The notes under the pieces: generated by a model
What the model was told of the DNA's origin: nothing
What the model saw: the letters and a program-made list of their open reading frames with translations, nothing else
Databases searched by the model: none
Shown here: piece by piece, positions 6,288-6,427 of the stretch
Layout of the letters: every line of letters begins with the position of its first letter
Numbering within the stretch: the stretch's first letter is position 1
Translations under genes and position numbers: made by a program
Source: an uncultured Acidimicrobiaceae bacterium
Lineage (GTDB): Bacteria; Actinomycetota; Acidimicrobiia; Acidimicrobiales; Ilumatobacteraceae
Direction: 5' to 3'
DNA length: 6,427 bases
Assembly (NCBI GenBank): GCA_903934195.1
Contig: CAIZMV010000353.1
Location: forward strand, 1 to 6,427

Positions 6288-6427
6288 TTAGAGACGCTCG
6301 ATGAGCGTGCCGGTTCCGAGGCCACCGCCACAGCACATTGAAACGATTGCGTAGCGACCACCGGTGCGCTCGAGTTCGTTCAGTGCCTTGGTGACAAGAA
6401 AGGCGCCGGTTGCGCCGAGAGGGTGAC
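6288..6427 (-). CDS. Acetyl-CoA acetyltransferase (thiolase), C-terminal fragment
   Basis: The minus strand from the window edge reads HPLGATGAFLVTKALNEL and ends in CCGGGLGTGTLIERL before TAA. These are the C-terminal thiolase signatures: the His of HP(L)GATG activates the nucleophile and a Cys in the CxGGG motif is the general acid/base, as known for the thiolase superfamily. The double-Cys CCGGGLGTGT form is one I associate with actinobacterial FadA-type acetyl-CoA acyltransferases, suggesting fatty-acid beta-oxidation, but biosynthetic acetoacetyl-CoA thiolase cannot be excluded. Only the last 46 codons are present; the nucleophilic Cys lies outside the window. It is the upstream gene of the leftward thiolase-nuclease-deacetylase run. 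Confidence 0.92.
   Translation of the reverse strand, partial: HPLGATGAFLVTKALNELERTGGRYAIVSMCCGGGLGTGTLIERL

Noticed and set aside
6274..6336. 21-residue N-terminal extension of the nuclease
   Set aside because: It overlaps the thiolase C-terminus in another frame and would bury the lipoprotein signal; ATG 6273 has a strong Shine-Dalgarno.
1..6427. tRNA/rRNA genes, CRISPR arrays, insertion sequences, phage or toxin-antitoxin genes
   Set aside because: No cloverleaf, regular repeat array, transposase or inverted terminal repeat was seen; nearly all bases belong to recognised protein genes.

Overview
The window reads as a chromosomal segment of a compact actinobacterial genome. The strongest marker is a mycothiol S-conjugate amidase (Mca), since mycothiol is an actinobacterial thiol. 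A BirA/biotin-carboxylase pair, a LytR-CpsA-Psr cell-wall protein and a thiolase of a type common in Actinobacteria fit this. Base composition is only moderately GC-rich (about half, judged by eye), GTG/TTG starts appear, and almost no DNA lies between genes. My guess is an aquatic, partly streamlined lineage such as an Acidimicrobiia member; this is inference, not something the sequence proves. I see no mobile elements, tRNA or rRNA genes, CRISPR arrays or phage genes.

Left part (1-1834): the first codons of a biotin-dependent acyl-CoA carboxylase alpha subunit run leftward off the window. Nineteen bases away, the biotin protein ligase gene birA runs rightward, and its product would biotinylate that carboxylase. 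A membrane-anchored LCP glycopolymer transferase gene follows 13 bp later, probably co-transcribed.

Middle (1831-4921): a large leftward gene encodes a PAS-PAS-GGDEF-EAL cyclic-di-GMP enzyme. It meets the LCP gene tail to tail, with both stop codons inside one TTAA. Its 5' end is abnormal: a convincing PAS sequence continues upstream of the last usable start codon, with no ATG, GTG or TTG in frame before a stop. Rightward mca follows, with a -10 element placed so that the mRNA would begin at its ATG.

Right part (4918-6427): a leftward run holds the end of an acetyl-CoA acetyltransferase gene, a lipoprotein thermonuclease gene and a ChbG/YdjC-type carbohydrate deacetylase gene, with gaps of 14 and 9 bp. 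The deacetylase gene meets mca tail to tail within one CTAG.

I found no convincing undescribed multi-gene system. The points most worth following are the broken or non-canonical start of the GGDEF-EAL gene, the very short divergent carboxylase/birA promoter region, the altered conserved residues in the EAL and ChbG-like proteins, and the two palindromic shared stops.
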